14,648 nucleotides of DNA. It comes from an uncultured Bacilli bacterium. Lineage in GTDB: Bacteria > Bacillota_I > Bacilli_A > RF39 > UBA660. The position numbers and the translations under genes were made by a program. Below the pieces are notes generated by a model. That model saw only the letters and a list, made by a program, of their open reading frames with translations. It ran no database searches and had not been told where the DNA came from. Shown piece after piece: positions 14,487 to 14,648 of this stretch (the stretch's first letter is position 1; each line of letters begins with the position of its first letter). The DNA is taken from contig CAKOYV010000020.1 of the NCBI GenBank assembly GCA_934131005.1, positions 1 through 14,648 of the forward strand, read 5' to 3'.

Positions 14487-14530
14487 TTAAAAGGTGTCAA
14501 CAAATTATTTTTTGTCCACACCTTTCTTTT
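14474..14530 (-). repeat. Hairpin repeat, copy B
   Basis: AAAGGTGT (14490-14497) pairs with ACACCTTT (14518-14525), and ACAAA with TTTGT further in. Compared with copy A at 12696-12751, one stem pair has changed from A-T to G-C on both sides, and another becomes a G-U wobble only in the minus-strand RNA. As in copy A, the minus strand continues with a T-rich tract and then AAAAAGGAG, but here no start codon follows at normal distance. It directly follows the TAA of the SEC-C fragment and could serve as its terminator. Confidence 0.65.
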
Positions 14531-14648
14531 ATACGTTCTTCCCACAACAATTCTTATATTTTTTTCCCGAACCACATGAACTTTGTACTCCCATATTATC
14601 TGTATTATTTGTATTTATAATATTACCTGTATTTCAGGCTTTTCCAGA
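14529..14648 (-). pseudogene. C-terminal SEC-C motif fragment at the window edge
   Basis: The minus strand ends a reading frame with SSCGSGKKYKNCCGKNV and TAA (14531-14529), the SEC-C zinc motif normally written CPCGSGKKYKxCCG. The first of the four zinc ligands is Ser (AGT for TGT), and an in-frame TGA at 14636-14634 leaves only about 34 open codons. It could be the eroded tail of SecA, whose C terminus has this motif and whose gene lies before prfB in Bacillus, or of another SEC-C protein. The window ends here, so the upstream part cannot be judged. Confidence 0.55.

Noticed and set aside
14634..14636. In-frame TGA read as Trp, implying a Mycoplasma-type genetic code
   Set aside because: RF2 is encoded with its UGA-sensing frameshift, prfB itself and the Ogt-Tag gene end in TGA, and the intact genes use TGG for Trp. 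The TGA is better read as decay of the fragment.

Overview
The window is AT-rich (GC clearly below one third by eye) and comes from a low-GC member of the Bacillota/Mycoplasmatota side of the tree that still makes a cell wall. It carries a class B penicillin-binding protein, FtsE/FtsX, zinc-ribbon forms of ribosomal proteins L32 and L33, and an EF-P of Bacilli type. UGA is a stop codon here: release factor 2 is present with its frameshift control intact, and Trp is written TGG. A wall-bearing relative of the Mollicutes (RF39 or Erysipelotrichales type) would fit, but that is inference. All clear genes except one lie on the minus strand, so the window reads from right to left.

Region 1-1786 (3' end of the reading direction): a membrane-anchored phosphodiester glycosidase (NAGPA domain) behind a small anchored protein of unknown function. 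The pair has its own extended -10 promoter and ends at a hairpin terminator at the left edge. Region 1780-3319: rpmG, efp, a YceD (DUF177) gene and rpmF form a translation operon, started by a promoter buried in the end of the PBP gene and closed by a terminator that includes the rpmF stop codon. Region 3303-5964: a PbpA-type transpeptidase and a divergent small plus-strand gene, each with a promoter in the shared gap. Region 5950-7623: ftsE-ftsX, with a 14-nt overlap and their own promoter, converging on the small gene through a shared two-way terminator.

Region 7659-10548: prfB followed by two tandem YitT-family membrane proteins. As I recall the Bacillus order (prfB, yvjA, cccB, ftsE, ftsX), this is conserved synteny with the YitT gene doubled. 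prfB must be annotated across a +1 programmed frameshift: a 24-codon first frame ends in CTT TGA C behind an internal AGGAGG, and the rest of RF2 follows in the next frame.

Region 10644-13488: a DNA-repair and nucleotide-pool set. A one-chain fusion of O6-alkylguanine methyltransferase and 3-methyladenine glycosylase I is coupled by ATGA to a DUF1848 protein that carries a radical-SAM-like CxxxCxxC motif. Upstream lies a divergent HAM1/RdgB-type nucleotide pyrophosphatase. This is the most interesting coding region.

Region 13489-14648 looks eroded: a twice-frameshifted small gene, a short WYL regulator that stops just after its WYL core, a broken RhuM-like fragment and a SEC-C tail. It also holds two striking non-coding structures. 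One is an 11-bp palindrome made of Shine-Dalgarno and anti-Shine-Dalgarno sequence. The other is one copy of a hairpin whose near twin sits directly before the ribosome binding site of the repair operon. I saw no tRNA, rRNA or CRISPR array.
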